In this document: positions 55,380 through 64,000 of the stretch, piece by piece
How positions within the stretch are numbered: the stretch's first letter is position 1
Layout: the number at the start of each line of letters is the position of its first letter
NCBI RefSeq assembly: GCF_014645895.1
Contig: NZ_BMMP01000003.1
Coordinates: 39,850-103,849, forward strand
Reading direction: 5' to 3'
DNA length: 64,000 bases
DNA from: Streptomyces daqingensis
Lineage (GTDB): Bacteria > Actinomycetota > Actinomycetes > Streptomycetales > Streptomycetaceae
The notes under the pieces: generated by a model
The model's input: the letters and a program-made list of their open reading frames with translations, nothing else
What the model was told of the DNA's origin: nothing
Database searches by the model: none
Translations under genes and position numbers: made by a program

Positions 55380-55463
55380 GCCTCTTCCCCCATGACATAC
55401 CGACTGGTTAGTCTGCCGCAGCGGGGGAGAGACCGTGCGGAGCAGCGAAGGGGAGTTGCCGGG

Positions 55464-56300
55464 ATGGAGTCTTTGCGCGACAGCGGCGTGGTCGTGACCG
55501 GTGGGGGAGGCGGAATCGGTGCCGCCTACGCGCGGCGCTTCGCCGCCGAGGGGGCACGCGTGGCCGTCAACGACCTCGACGCGGACAAGGCCCGTGCCGT
55601 GGCGGCGGAGATCGGCGGGATCGCGGTGCCCGGCGACGCGTCCACCGTCGTGCCCGCCGCACGGGAGGCCCTGGGCGGCAGGATCGACACCTTCTGCGCG
55701 AACGCGGGCGTCGCGCCGCACGGCGGGCCCGAAGCGGCGGAGGAGCTGTGGGAGGGCGCGTGGGACGTCAACGTGATGGCGCACGTACGGGCCGCGCGTG
55801 AACTGGTGCCCGGCTGGCTCGCCGACGGCGGAGGCCGCTTCGTCGCGACCGTCTCGGCGGCCGGGATCCTCACGATGCTCGGGTCCGCGCCGTACAGCGT
55901 GACCAAGCACGCCGCACTCGCCTTCGCCGAGTGGCTCTCGGCCACCTACCGCCACCGCGGCGTCGACGTGCACGCCGTGTGCCCGCAGGGCGTGCGCACC
56001 GACATGCTGGCCGGCACGGGACCGGCGGGCGACCTCGTCCTCGCCGAGACGGCCATCGAACCGGAGGCCGTCGCCGACGCCCTGTTCGCGGCGATGGACG
56101 AGCGGCGCTTCCTCGTACTGCCGCACCCCGAGACCGCCGGCTACTACGCGGCGCGCGCCGGCGACCCGGACCGCTGGCTGGGCGGCATGAACAAGATGCA
56201 GCGCAAGCTCGAAGCCGTGCTGGAGGCAGACGGTGCCCCCGCCCCCGGCGGGGCAGCTCCTGCGGCCGACGCCGACGGGCGGACAGGGGCGGCGAGTTGA
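55464..56300 (+). CDS. Short-chain dehydrogenase/reductase
   Basis: Encodes 278 residues. The cofactor loop is TGGGGGIG (about 12-19), NAGV lies at about 87 and the catalytic YSVTK at about 143. A serine (VSAAG) is upstream. The C-terminal tail is Ala/Pro/Gly-rich. It is probably part of a fatty-acyl or steroid-like degradation pathway with the ligase that follows (4-base overlap). GGGGAG precedes the ATG. Confidence 0.9.
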   Translation: MESLRDSGVVVTGGGGGIGAAYARRFAAEGARVAVNDLDADKARAVAAEIGGIAVPGDASTVVPAAREALGGRIDTFCANAGVAPHGGPEAAEELWEGAWDVNVMAHVRAARELVPGWLADGGGRFVATVSAAGILTMLGSAPYSVTKHAALAFAEWLSATYRHRGVDVHAVCPQGVRTDMLAGTGPAGDLVLAETAIEPEAVADALFAAMDERRFLVLPHPETAGYYAARAGDPDRWLGGMNKMQRKLEAVLEADGAPAPGGAAPAADADGRTGAAS

Positions 56301-57991
56301 CACCGGCATACGAGGACAGGCCCTGGCTGAAGCTGCTCAACGAGGCGCAGCGGGCCCCGGTCGACCCGCCCGAGACCGTCCTGCACGCCTTCCGCGCAGC
56401 GGTACGCGCCGTGCCCGACCGGACGGCCCTGGCCTACTTCGACGGACGCATCAGCTATGCCGAGGCGGACGCGCTCTCCGACGGCGTGGCGGCACACCTC
56501 GCCGGACGCGGCCTCGCCAAGGGCGACCGGCTCGCGCTCATGCTCCAGAACAGCCCGCACTTCGTGATCGCGCTGCTGGGGGCGTGGAAGGCCGGAGCGG
56601 CGGTCGTGCCGGTCAACCCCATGTACAAGGGCGGGGAAGTCGCCCATGTCCTCGCCGACGCCGGAGCGACGGCACTGGTGTGCGCGGACCGGGCGTGGGA
56701 GTCGTACCTGCGGGAGACGGCGGCCGCCTCGCCGGTGCGTATCGTCCTGACGGCCTGCGAACTCGACCTCCAGACCCGCCACGACGAGCGTGTCCTCGAC
56801 TTCGGCCGCTGCGCTCCGGCGGACGACGCAGACGATCTCCTGGCGGTGGCGCGGAGCAGGGCGAGCGCTCCGCGGGGGCGCGAACCGGCCGGTGCGGACG
56901 TGGCGTTGATCAGCTACACGTCGGGTACCAGCGGCACGCCCAAGGGCGCCATGAACACCCACGCCAACATCGCCTACAACGCGGAACGCCAGCACGTGGG
57001 CCATGAACTGCCGGACGGCTCCTGCGTGTTCGTACTCGCCCCGCTCTTCCACATCACCGGCATGGTCTGCGAACTGGCCGCCTGCATCGCCGGAAGCGGC
57101 ACCCTCGCACTCGCCTACCGGTTCGAGGCCGGCGTCGTGCTCGACGCGTTCCTGGAGCACCGGCCGGCGTTCACCGTGGGACCCTCCACCGCCTACATGG
57201 CGCTCGCCGCACGCCCGGAAGCCACCCCCGAGCACTTCTCGTCGTTCCGCATCCTCGCCTCGGGCGGCGCCCCGCTGCCGCCGGCACTCGTCGACAAGCT
57301 GGGTGCGGCGTTCGGCCAGTACCTGCGCAACGGCTACGGACTGACCGAGTGCACCGCGCCCTGCGCGAGCGTCCCGCCCGGCCGCAGGGCGCCCGTAGAC
57401 CCCGCCTCGGGCACGCTGGCCGTCGGGGTGCCCGGGCCGGACACGGTGGTGCGCATCGTCGGCGACGACGGCAGGCCGGTGCCGTTCGGCACGCACGGCG
57501 AGATCACCGTCCGCGGACCGCAGGTCGTCCCCGGCTACTGGGGCAGGCCGGAGGAGTCCGCCGCGGCCTTCCCCGGCGGCGAACTGCTCACCGGGGACAT
57601 CGGGTTCATGGACGCGGACGGCTGGCTCTACGTCGTGGACCGGAAGAAGGACATGATCAACGCCTCCGGCTTCAAGGTCTGGCCGCGCGAGGTGGAGGAT
57701 GTCCTCTACAGCCATCCCGCGGTGCGGGAGGCGGCGGTCGTCGGAGTGCCCGACTCCTATCGCGGCGAGTCGGTCAAGGCGTACGTCAGCCTCCGGCCGG
57801 ACGCGGCGGCAGGGCCGGACGAACTCGCCGGGCACTGCAAGGAGCGGCTGGCGGCCTACAAGTATCCGCGGGAGATCGAGATCCTGGCGGAACTGCCCAA
57901 AACGACCAGTGGGAAGATCCTCCGGCGGGAACTGCGTTCCCGCGGTGGAAGCGGTGAGGCGAGCGGGACCGGTGCAGTGAGCGGTGCGTGA
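56297..57991 (+). CDS. AMP-forming acyl-CoA ligase
   Basis: Encodes 564 residues from a TTG that overlaps the SDR stop (TTGA). ANL motifs are YTSGTSGTPKGAM (about 208, P-loop), NGYGLTEC (about 346), TGDIGFMDADGWLYVVDRKKDMI (about 434-456) and GKILRREL (about 540). It activates a carboxylic acid to acyl-CoA through acyl-AMP. The substrate is unknown. It forms an operon with the SDR and TetR genes. Confidence 0.91.
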   Translation: MTPAYEDRPWLKLLNEAQRAPVDPPETVLHAFRAAVRAVPDRTALAYFDGRISYAEADALSDGVAAHLAGRGLAKGDRLALMLQNSPHFVIALLGAWKAGAAVVPVNPMYKGGEVAHVLADAGATALVCADRAWESYLRETAAASPVRIVLTACELDLQTRHDERVLDFGRCAPADDADDLLAVARSRASAPRGREPAGADVALISYTSGTSGTPKGAMNTHANIAYNAERQHVGHELPDGSCVFVLAPLFHITGMVCELAACIAGSGTLALAYRFEAGVVLDAFLEHRPAFTVGPSTAYMALAARPEATPEHFSSFRILASGGAPLPPALVDKLGAAFGQYLRNGYGLTECTAPCASVPPGRRAPVDPASGTLAVGVPGPDTVVRIVGDDGRPVPFGTHGEITVRGPQVVPGYWGRPEESAAAFPGGELLTGDIGFMDADGWLYVVDRKKDMINASGFKVWPREVEDVLYSHPAVREAAVVGVPDSYRGESVKAYVSLRPDAAAGPDELAGHCKERLAAYKYPREIEILAELPKTTSGKILRRELRSRGGSGEASGTGAVSGA

Positions 57992-58033
57992 CGCCGGAAC
58001 GCCGGCGCACGGAAGAGAGGCAGGTGAGGGCTC

Positions 58034-58663
58034 ATGGCCACGCCCAGGGCGGCGACCCGGAGCGGCGTCAAGGACAAGGGCGGTACGGGCGGAACGCCGC
58101 CCGTACCGCAGCGGCTGATGGCCGCCGCCACCCGACTCTTCTCCGAGCGCGGATACGACCGCACGTCCGTGCAGGAGATCGTCGAGGCGGCAGGGGTGAC
58201 GAAGGGGGCGCTCTACCACTACTTCGGCTCCAAGGACGACCTCCTGCACGAGATCTACGGACGGCTGCTGCGGCGCCAGAAGGAGCGGCTCGACGCCTAC
58301 GCGGACGCCGACGAGCCCGTCGAGCAGCGGCTGCGGAGGGCCGCCGCCGACGTCGTGGTCACCACCATCGACAACCTCGACGACGCGAAGATCTTCTTCC
58401 GCTCCATGCACCAGCTCAGCCCCGAGAAGCAGAAGCAGGTGCGGGCGGAGCGCCGCCTCTACCACGAGCGGTTCCGCGACCTCGTCGAGGAGGGCCAGCG
58501 GAGCGGCGTCTTCAACGCGGACACGCCCCCCGACCTGGTGGTCGACTACCACTTCGGGTCGGTCCACCACCTGAGCCACTGGTACCGGCCCGACGGCAAG
58601 CTCACGCCGCAGCAGGTCGCGGACCACCTCGCCGACCTGCTGCTGCGGGCGTTGCGGCCGTGA
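58034..58663 (+). CDS. TetR-family regulator, third gene of the SDR-ligase operon
   Basis: Encodes 209 residues. The HTH (about 28-75) is TRLFSERGYDRTSVQEIVEA and GVTKGALYHYFGSKDDLLHE. The C-terminal domain (about 90-205) resembles KstR2/FadR-like sensors of acyl-CoA. It lies 42 bases after the ligase gene in the same direction. Its own operon is the most likely target. Confidence 0.89.
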   Translation: MATPRAATRSGVKDKGGTGGTPPVPQRLMAAATRLFSERGYDRTSVQEIVEAAGVTKGALYHYFGSKDDLLHEIYGRLLRRQKERLDAYADADEPVEQRLRRAAADVVVTTIDNLDDAKIFFRSMHQLSPEKQKQVRAERRLYHERFRDLVEEGQRSGVFNADTPPDLVVDYHFGSVHHLSHWYRPDGKLTPQQVADHLADLLLRALRP

Positions 58664-58740
58664 CGCGAACCCGTGGCCCGCGCAGGGGCGTGCGCTGCGC
58701 CGGGCCACGGTTCCGGAGTCCGCGCGTCCCCCGACGCACC

Positions 58741-58919
58741 CTAGGGCCTGTCTGACAAATCCCGCCCGGCTCGCGCCGCCTGGCACGCACGTCTGCTGCG
58801 TTGTCGGACCGACCGAGTAGCCCACTACGAGGACAGACCTCCGCCTTGCACCCGCACGCACCAGACGACGCGAGCCCCGCCCTCCGGGCGAACGGCGCCA
58901 TTTGTCAGACAGCCCCTAG
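58741..58919 (-). mobile_element. MITE-like element, copy 2 (inverted)
   Basis: 179 bp with CTAG at both ends, inverted relative to copy 1. Five of 179 positions differ by my hand alignment (about 97% identity). The terminal repeats are GGGC(C/T)TGTCTGACAAAT-like. No transposase is inside. Confidence 0.85.
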
Positions 58920-58982
58920 GGAACCCGCACGTTCGACGAGCGACCACAGGTATCCACGTCCCACATTCCGGAGGTAGCGACG

Positions 58983-59969
58983 GTGAAGGCATGGCGCGTC
59001 CACAGCAACGGCGAACCGCGCGAGGTGATGCGTCTGGAGGACGTCCCCGATCCCCGGCCCGGCCCGGGCGAACTGCTCGTGAAGGTGCGCGCCGCCAACG
59101 TCAACTTCCCCGACGCGCTGCTGTGCCGGGGCGAGTACCAGGTGAGGCCGCCTCTCCCGTTCACGCCCGGGGTCGAACTGTGCGGCGAGGTACTGGAAGC
59201 CGGTGAGGACACCCCGGACGCTCCCGCCGCCGGTACCCGGATCATCGCTCAGCCCGTCCTGCCCGCCGGGGGTTTCGCGGAGCGCACCGTCGTGTCGGCG
59301 GCGAGTGCCCGCGAGGCGCCCGGCGCGCTGGACGACGCGGAGGCGGCGGCGCTGCACATCGGCTACCAGACCGGGTGGTTCGGGCTCCACCGCAGGGCCC
59401 GGCTGCAGCCCGGGGAGACGCTGCTCGTGCACGCCGCGGCAGGGGGCGTCGGCAGCGCGGCGGTCCAGCTCGGCAAGGCCGCGGGCGCCCGGGTCATCGG
59501 CGTCGTCGGCGGACCGGCCAAGGCGGAGACGGCGCGGGAGCTGGGCTGCGACGTGGTCGTCGACCGCAGGCAGGACGACATCGTCGCGGCGGTGAAGGAC
59601 GAGACGGGCGGGCGCGGTGCCGACGTCGTCTACGACCCGGTCGGCGGGGACGCGTACGCCAAGTCCGCGAAGTGCGTCGCGTTCGAAGGGCGCATCGTCG
59701 TCGTCGGTTTCGCGAGCGGGGCCGTCCCGACCCCCGGCCTCAACCACGCGCTCATCAAGAACTACTCGATCCATGGCCTGCATTGGGGCCTGTACAACAC
59801 CAAGGACCCGGCCGCGGTGGACGCCTGCCACGAGGAACTGTGCGCGCTGGCGGCCGACGGCGCGGTCAAGCCGCTCGTCAGCGAGCGGGTGCCGCTCGAA
59901 GAGGGCGCGGCGGCGGTGCAGCGCGTCTTCGACGGCATCACGACGGGCCGGGTCGTCATCCAGCCCTGA
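58983..59969 (+). CDS. Quinone oxidoreductase / zinc-less MDR
   Basis: Encodes 328 residues from a GTG. The N-terminal GroES-like part has VKVRAANVNFPDALLCRGEY (about 33). The nucleotide turn is AAAGGVGSAAVQLGKAAGA (about 149). No zinc-binding cysteine cluster is present, so it belongs to the zeta-crystallin-like NADPH:quinone reductase group. It lies just right of MITE copy 2. Confidence 0.9.
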   Translation: MKAWRVHSNGEPREVMRLEDVPDPRPGPGELLVKVRAANVNFPDALLCRGEYQVRPPLPFTPGVELCGEVLEAGEDTPDAPAAGTRIIAQPVLPAGGFAERTVVSAASAREAPGALDDAEAAALHIGYQTGWFGLHRRARLQPGETLLVHAAAGGVGSAAVQLGKAAGARVIGVVGGPAKAETARELGCDVVVDRRQDDIVAAVKDETGGRGADVVYDPVGGDAYAKSAKCVAFEGRIVVVGFASGAVPTPGLNHALIKNYSIHGLHWGLYNTKDPAAVDACHEELCALAADGAVKPLVSERVPLEEGAAAVQRVFDGITTGRVVIQP

Positions 59970-60352
59970 GGGCCCGTCACCGCTTTCGACGCCGCGGCCC
60001 GCTCCACGTACATCCGGACGGCGGACCCCGGTTCGCGCCCCGGCCGGCACCGGCCGGGCGCGAACCGCGGGGAGGTCCGCGTTCGCCGGACGTGCCTCCG
60101 GTGCGCACAGAGTCTGCACATCACAGCCGTGGACCCGCCGCCGCGACCTGCACGATCATGGCTGCGCAGCACTGTGGTCCCACACGGTCCGAGCCGTGCG
60201 TGCAGGCCTGTGCCGTGGCGTGCCGGGCCGTGTCCCCCGACCCGTGCCGGTTCCGGCCGGGGACGCGGCGCGCGTCGTACCCCGGCTCGCGGACCGCCCG
60301 CCCGCAGAGTTCGCCCGCGGTTCGACCGCCCAGGTCCGTCGAGAGGAATCCC
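59970..60352. other. 383-base intergenic region
   Basis: Apart from the terminator listed at 60030, I see no gene or clear regulatory element. The molybdenum hydroxylase promoter should lie in the right half. Confidence 0.45.
60030..60066 (+). terminator. Terminator after the quinone oxidoreductase gene
   Basis: A stem of about 17 bp (GGTTCGCGCCC(C)GGCCGG, one bulged base) closes on a 2-base centre. It separates two genes of the same direction. Confidence 0.72.
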
Positions 60353-62701
60353 ATGGCCACGCACCGTCACGCGCCGGACCGGGACGACGCGGAGGCGAGG
60401 TCCCCCGAGGACGGCACCAGCCGCCGCCGGTTCGTGGGGTACCTGCTCGCGGCGCCCACTCTCGTCGCGGCGGCCGAGGTCGGCGTGCAGGCCGTGGCCG
60501 CCCCGCAGGCCGCCGCCGCGGTGCCGAGCCCTCCGCAGGCACCCGAACTGCTGGACCTCAACGACCTGCTGACCCTGGCCGCGAAGCCCACGGCGAACCT
60601 CATATCCGTCCAGGTGCACCGGGACGGCACCGTCTCCTTCGACCTGCCGCGAGCCGAAGTGGGGCAGGGCATCACGACGTCGAGCGCGATGATCGTGGCC
60701 GAGGAGATGGACGTCCCGTTGGAGAAGGTGCGCGTCACTCTGGCCGACGCGCGTCCGGAGCTGCTGTTCAACCAGCTCACCGGCGGCTCCAACACAACGA
60801 TCTCGACGTTCACGCCGATCCGCGTCGCGGCGGCGATCGCCAGGCGCCGGCTGCTCGAAGCCGCCGCTCTCGAACTCGGGTCGGCCGTCTCGGAGTTGAC
60901 GACACGAGCGGGGGCCGTGCTGTCCCCGGGCGGCCGGCGCGTCACGTACGGGGCGCTGGCGGAGAAGGCCGCGAGCGTGGAGAGCAAGCAGGTCTCCGTA
61001 CGGCTCAAGGAGCGGTCGGAGTTCAAGCTCGTCGGCACGCCACAGAACCGCCTCGACGCCCTCGACGCCGTCACGGGACGCAAGAGGTTCGCCATGGACC
61101 TGGACGTGCCGGGCGCGGCCCCGGCCATGGTCTGCCGCCCGCCGACGATCAACGGCAAGGTCAAGTCGGTGCACAACAAGGCGGACGTCGAGGCGATGCC
61201 CGGCATCACCGACGTGGCCGTGGTCTCGACGGGAGTCGCCGTACGCGGCCGCACCTTCGGCCAGTGCATCGACGCGGTCCGCGCACTTCGTGTGACGTGG
61301 GACCCGGGCACCGCCGAGGGCAAGTCCGACGCGGACGTGCTCCGCGAGCTCCGCAAGGCCGAAATCCCCCTGGCCGTCCCCGACTTGGGGCCGCTCACCG
61401 AGACAGTCGACGCCGACTTCACCTTCTGGTTCGCCAGCAACTCGGCGCTGGAGCCCAACTGCGCCGTGGCGGACGTCCGTTCGAACAGGGCGGAGATCTG
61501 GTCCGGACTGAAGTCACCCGTCGTCGCCCAGCAGGAGATCGCCGCCAAGCTCGGCCTGCCGCAGAGCGCCGTCACCGTGCATGTGACGGAAGGCGGCGGC
61601 TCGTTCGGCCGGAAGCTGTTCTACGACGCGGCCCTCGAGGCCGCCGAGATCTCCCAGAAGACGGGCAAGGCCGTCAAGCTGATGTGGCACCGCACCGACG
61701 ACTTCCGGCAGGGGCGCACGCATCCCATGTCGACGTCCCGGGTCAGGGCGGCCTACGTTCCCGGCCAGGTGCTCAGCTACGAGCAGCGGCACACGAGCGT
61801 CGCCACGGACTTCGGCCACGGTCTGGGCGAGATCCTCACGTCGATGGCGGCGAAGCTGCCCGTCGGCGACCTGACGTTCTCCGAGACGATCTTCACCCTG
61901 ACCCAGGAGTCGCCCTACGACTTCGGCGTGACGACCCAGCTCCTCAACGAGGCCGACAAGGGCTTCAACACCGGCAGCATGCGCAACATCTACTCGCCGA
62001 ACGTCAGGTGCGCGCAGGAACTCGTCGTGGACGAGCTGGCGAAGAAGATGAAGAAGGACCCGTACGAGTTCCGCCGCGAGTTCCTCAAGGACGAGCGGGC
62101 GTCGGCCGTGCTGGAGAAGGTCGCGGAGAAGGGCGAATGGGGTCGCCGCATGCCCGAGGGCACGGCACAGGGCATCGCGGTCCACCCCGAGTACCACGGC
62201 GTCGTCGCGGTCCTCGCCGAGATCGACTGCCGGCCCGGCACCGCGCGGCGGGACCTCCCGGACGCCCGCACTGGGCCGCGGGTGACGAAGGTCGTCTGCG
62301 CCGTGGACGTGGGACTCGCCGTCAACCCCAGGGGCCTGGAGGCCCAGATGATGGGCGGAATCATGGACGGCATCGCCCACGCCCTGACGTCCAGCCTCCA
62401 CCTGAAGGACGGCCACTTCCTCGAAGGAAGCTGGGACAACTACTTCTACACGCGGCAGTGGAACGTGCCGCCGGAGCTGGACGTCATCGTGATGCCCCCG
62501 ACCACCGGCAAGCCCGGCGGAGCGGGCGAACTCGGCGTCGCGGCGGCGATGGCGGCGGTCGCCTGCGCCTACGGGCGCGCGACCGGGCGCATGCCGACGG
62601 AGTTCCCCGTCGGCCACAGCGGCGACCTCGGCTTCGAGCCGCTGCCGACCGTGCCACCGATCCCGCAGTCACCGACCGACGGCCTCGACCACGCCCACTG
62701 A
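60353..62701 (+). CDS. Molybdenum hydroxylase large subunit, Tat-exported
   Basis: Encodes 782 residues. It belongs to the xanthine dehydrogenase/aldehyde oxidase superfamily (isoquinoline 1-oxidoreductase beta-like). A Tat signal has SRRRFVGYLLAAP (about 23-35). The Mo-pterin-binding domain includes VGQGITTSSAMIVAEEM (about 102), GGGSFGRKLFYDAALEAAEI (about 418) and the catalytic Glu in GKPGGAGELGVAAAM (about 722). GAGAGGA precedes the ATG. It acts outside the membrane with the 2Fe-2S subunit encoded next. Confidence 0.9.
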   Translation: MATHRHAPDRDDAEARSPEDGTSRRRFVGYLLAAPTLVAAAEVGVQAVAAPQAAAAVPSPPQAPELLDLNDLLTLAAKPTANLISVQVHRDGTVSFDLPRAEVGQGITTSSAMIVAEEMDVPLEKVRVTLADARPELLFNQLTGGSNTTISTFTPIRVAAAIARRRLLEAAALELGSAVSELTTRAGAVLSPGGRRVTYGALAEKAASVESKQVSVRLKERSEFKLVGTPQNRLDALDAVTGRKRFAMDLDVPGAAPAMVCRPPTINGKVKSVHNKADVEAMPGITDVAVVSTGVAVRGRTFGQCIDAVRALRVTWDPGTAEGKSDADVLRELRKAEIPLAVPDLGPLTETVDADFTFWFASNSALEPNCAVADVRSNRAEIWSGLKSPVVAQQEIAAKLGLPQSAVTVHVTEGGGSFGRKLFYDAALEAAEISQKTGKAVKLMWHRTDDFRQGRTHPMSTSRVRAAYVPGQVLSYEQRHTSVATDFGHGLGEILTSMAAKLPVGDLTFSETIFTLTQESPYDFGVTTQLLNEADKGFNTGSMRNIYSPNVRCAQELVVDELAKKMKKDPYEFRREFLKDERASAVLEKVAEKGEWGRRMPEGTAQGIAVHPEYHGVVAVLAEIDCRPGTARRDLPDARTGPRVTKVVCAVDVGLAVNPRGLEAQMMGGIMDGIAHALTSSLHLKDGHFLEGSWDNYFYTRQWNVPPELDVIVMPPTTGKPGGAGELGVAAAMAAVACAYGRATGRMPTEFPVGHSGDLGFEPLPTVPPIPQSPTDGLDHAH

Positions 62702-62710
62702 GGAGCACCC

Positions 62711-63187
62711 GTGCCTACCCACACCTTCACTCTCAACGGCGAGAAGGTCACCGTCGAGGCCGAGGACGACGTGCGGCTCCTGTGGGTGCTGCGCGACCTG
62801 CTCGGCGTGACCGGACCCAAGTACGGATGCGGCATCGAGGTCTGCAGGGCCTGCACGAGCCACATCAACGGCAAGGCGTTCAACCCCTGTTCGGTGCGCG
62901 TCGGGGACATCGCGGACGACGACGAGGTGACCACCATCGAGGGCCTGCCCGCGACCGCGGACGCCCGACTCCACCCCATGCAGGAGGCGTGGCTGGAGCG
63001 CGACGTCGCCCAGTGCGGCTACTGCCAGCCGGGACAGATCATGACGGCCGTCGCGAAGGTCCGGCAGGCCCGGGCCGAAGGCCGGGACATCGGCGACGAC
63101 GACCTCGACGAGATCCGCAACATCTGCCGCTGCGGCACGTACAACCGCATACGGGAGGCCATCGTGGAGGGCGCCCGGAGGATGTGA
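62711..63187 (+). CDS. Molybdenum hydroxylase 2Fe-2S subunit
   Basis: Encodes 158 residues from a GTG. The plant-type cluster uses C40, C45, C48 and C60. The second cluster uses C102, C105, C139 and C141 (CGYC...CRC). It passes electrons from the Mo subunit. It has no signal of its own, so it may be carried out with the Tat partner. AGGAG lies 6 bases upstream. No FAD subunit is adjacent. Confidence 0.92.
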   Translation: MPTHTFTLNGEKVTVEAEDDVRLLWVLRDLLGVTGPKYGCGIEVCRACTSHINGKAFNPCSVRVGDIADDDEVTTIEGLPATADARLHPMQEAWLERDVAQCGYCQPGQIMTAVAKVRQARAEGRDIGDDDLDEIRNICRCGTYNRIREAIVEGARRM

Positions 63188-63230
63188 CAGGGGCGGCGGT
63201 GAGCGCGCCGCTGCCGCCCCGGGAGACCCG

Positions 63231-63280
63231 AGGCAGCCGCCCGGTGGCCCAGCGAACGCCGAGCCACCGGGCGGCTGCCT
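63231..63280. terminator. Bidirectional terminator, 18-bp stem
   Basis: AGGCAGCCGCCCGGTGGC pairs perfectly with its complement across a 14-base loop. It lies between the converging 2Fe-2S (+) and amidase (-) genes. Confidence 0.82.
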
Positions 63281-63312
63281 CCCTCAGTACGGACGGTGCT
63301 TCCGCCGCGCGG

Positions 63313-64000
63313 TCACTCGTTCACGTAACGCATGTACTTGTCCCAGTCCCAGTTCGGGCCGGGGTCGGTGTGGTCGTTACCGGGGACCTCGACGTGGCCG
63401 ACGATGTGCTCCCGGTCCTTCGGTATGCCGTACTTGTCGGCCAGGCTCCTCGTCAGCGCGGCCGAGGAGCGGTACATCTCCTCGGTGAAGTACGACGGGT
63501 CGTCGACGAAACCCTCGTGCTCGATGCCGATCGCCGTGGGATTGCCGTTACCGGCGTGCCAGGCGGTGTCGCCGTCGTCGACCATCTGGGTCACCTCGCC
63601 GTCGGCGGAACGCACCACGTAGTGGGCGCTGACCTCTGCCTCCGGATTCTTGAACCAGTTGATCGTGCTGTCGTAACTGCCCTGCGTCACGTGGATGACG
63701 ACCTGCGAGATCTCCCCCTTCCGGCCTGGGGCGTAGTTCGCCGGGTTCGCCGGGTCCCACTTGGGCGGAGCGGACGCGGCGGCCGGCGGCGGCGGTACGT
63801 CGGCCGGCGCAGGCACCGGCGGCGGCGCGGGAGCCTGCGCCGGTGGCGGCACGGGCGCCGGAGCGGGAGCGGGGCCCTCGGCGGGCGGCGGCGCGGCGGC
63901 CGGTCCTGAGGCCGGAGCGTCGGCCGGGCCGGGGGTGGGCGGGGCCGGTGCGGGGGGTGCTGGGGTGTCGGGGAGGCCGTCGGCTGCGTGTCGTTCGGGT
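63313..64000 (-). CDS. N-acetylmuramoyl-L-alanine amidase, 3' part
   Basis: The minus-strand frame is open from the right edge to the stop at 63313 (229 codons, no start chosen). The catalytic Amidase_2 domain occupies the last 150 residues. Zinc ligands are in VVIHVTQGS and GHVEVPGNDHTDPG, and the catalytic Glu is in IGIEHEGFVD. Before it lies a Pro/Ala-rich linker of about 75 residues. The enzyme cleaves the bond between muramic acid and the peptide stem. Its N-terminus is outside the window. Confidence 0.88.
   Translation of the reverse strand, partial: PERHAADGLPDTPAPPAPAPPTPGPADAPASGPAAAPPPAEGPAPAPAPVPPPAQAPAPPPVPAPADVPPPPAAASAPPKWDPANPANYAPGRKGEISQVVIHVTQGSYDSTINWFKNPEAEVSAHYVVRSADGEVTQMVDDGDTAWHAGNGNPTAIGIEHEGFVDDPSYFTEEMYRSSAALTRSLADKYGIPKDREHIVGHVEVPGNDHTDPGPNWDWDKYMRYVNE

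Noticed and set aside
55392..55430. A TetR-like operator (ACCGACTGGTTAGT) before the SDR gene
   Set aside because: Only about four of seven arm positions pair, too weak to list as a site for the TetR at 58034.
59617..63909. A 1430-codon open frame covering the right end on the plus strand
   Set aside because: It is a GC-rich shadow of the quinone reductase and molybdenum hydroxylase genes; the translation is Arg/Pro/Gly-rich with no domain.

Overview
The window looks like a piece of a Streptomyces chromosome. Base composition is very GC-rich with strong third-position bias, GTG and TTG starts are common, many gene pairs overlap by 4 bases, and several genes belong to families I know mainly from Streptomyces: the 56-residue hydrophobic protein, a SepF-like protein, the DUF5685 and DUF5925 families, MarP, and the type ISP C-terminal domain. 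From memory the left half follows the order of the S. coelicolor SCO1762 to about SCO1738 region. I see no rRNA, tRNA, CRISPR array, phage, or PKS/NRPS cluster.

Region 1 (1-4.4 kb): the end of aroH, then tyrA, cmk, plsC and der, all rightward and tightly packed (aromatic amino acids, CMP recycling, phospholipid acylation, ribosome assembly). Region 2 (4.4-16.2 kb): small conserved hypotheticals, a glycosyltransferase plus partner, a WYL regulator, an I78 inhibitor-like protein, a PAP2 phosphatase, an MFS exporter, a SepF-like protein and a DUF5685 protein with a cysteine-packed tail. Region 3 (16.2-30 kb): a secreted S1 protease, asd, a 2H phosphoesterase, a metallophosphoesterase, an SOS-box-controlled dnaE2 coupled to a degenerate Y-family polymerase, a SpoU methyltransferase, a secreted lipase, a PPOX-family flavoprotein and a cell-wall-anchored AA10 polysaccharide monooxygenase.

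Region 4 (30-41.4 kb): a MarR-controlled DoxX/extradiol-dioxygenase pair with two near-identical palindromic operators, MarP, two GntR regulators, a NADAR protein, a DUF5925 AAA ATPase, an orphan type ISP specificity domain, and hmgA with its likely GntR regulator. Region 5 (41.6-51.7 kb): a molybdopterin oxidoreductase with an MFS transporter, an aldehyde/alcohol dehydrogenase pair, a TetR-controlled DrrAB-type exporter with two tandem operators, and another TetR gene.

Region 6 (51.7-58.9 kb): a segment bounded by two inverted, about 97% identical 179-bp MITE-like repeats ending in CTAG. It holds a TetR gene and a MaoC gene that share an operator motif, a SAM methyltransferase, and an SDR / acyl-CoA ligase / TetR operon. 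The left MITE lies inside the operator of the neighbouring TetR gene, and a matching operator sits 6 kb away in front of the aldehyde dehydrogenase gene. Region 7 (59-64 kb): a quinone oxidoreductase, a Tat-exported two-subunit molybdenum hydroxylase, and the 3' part of a peptidoglycan amidase running off the window.
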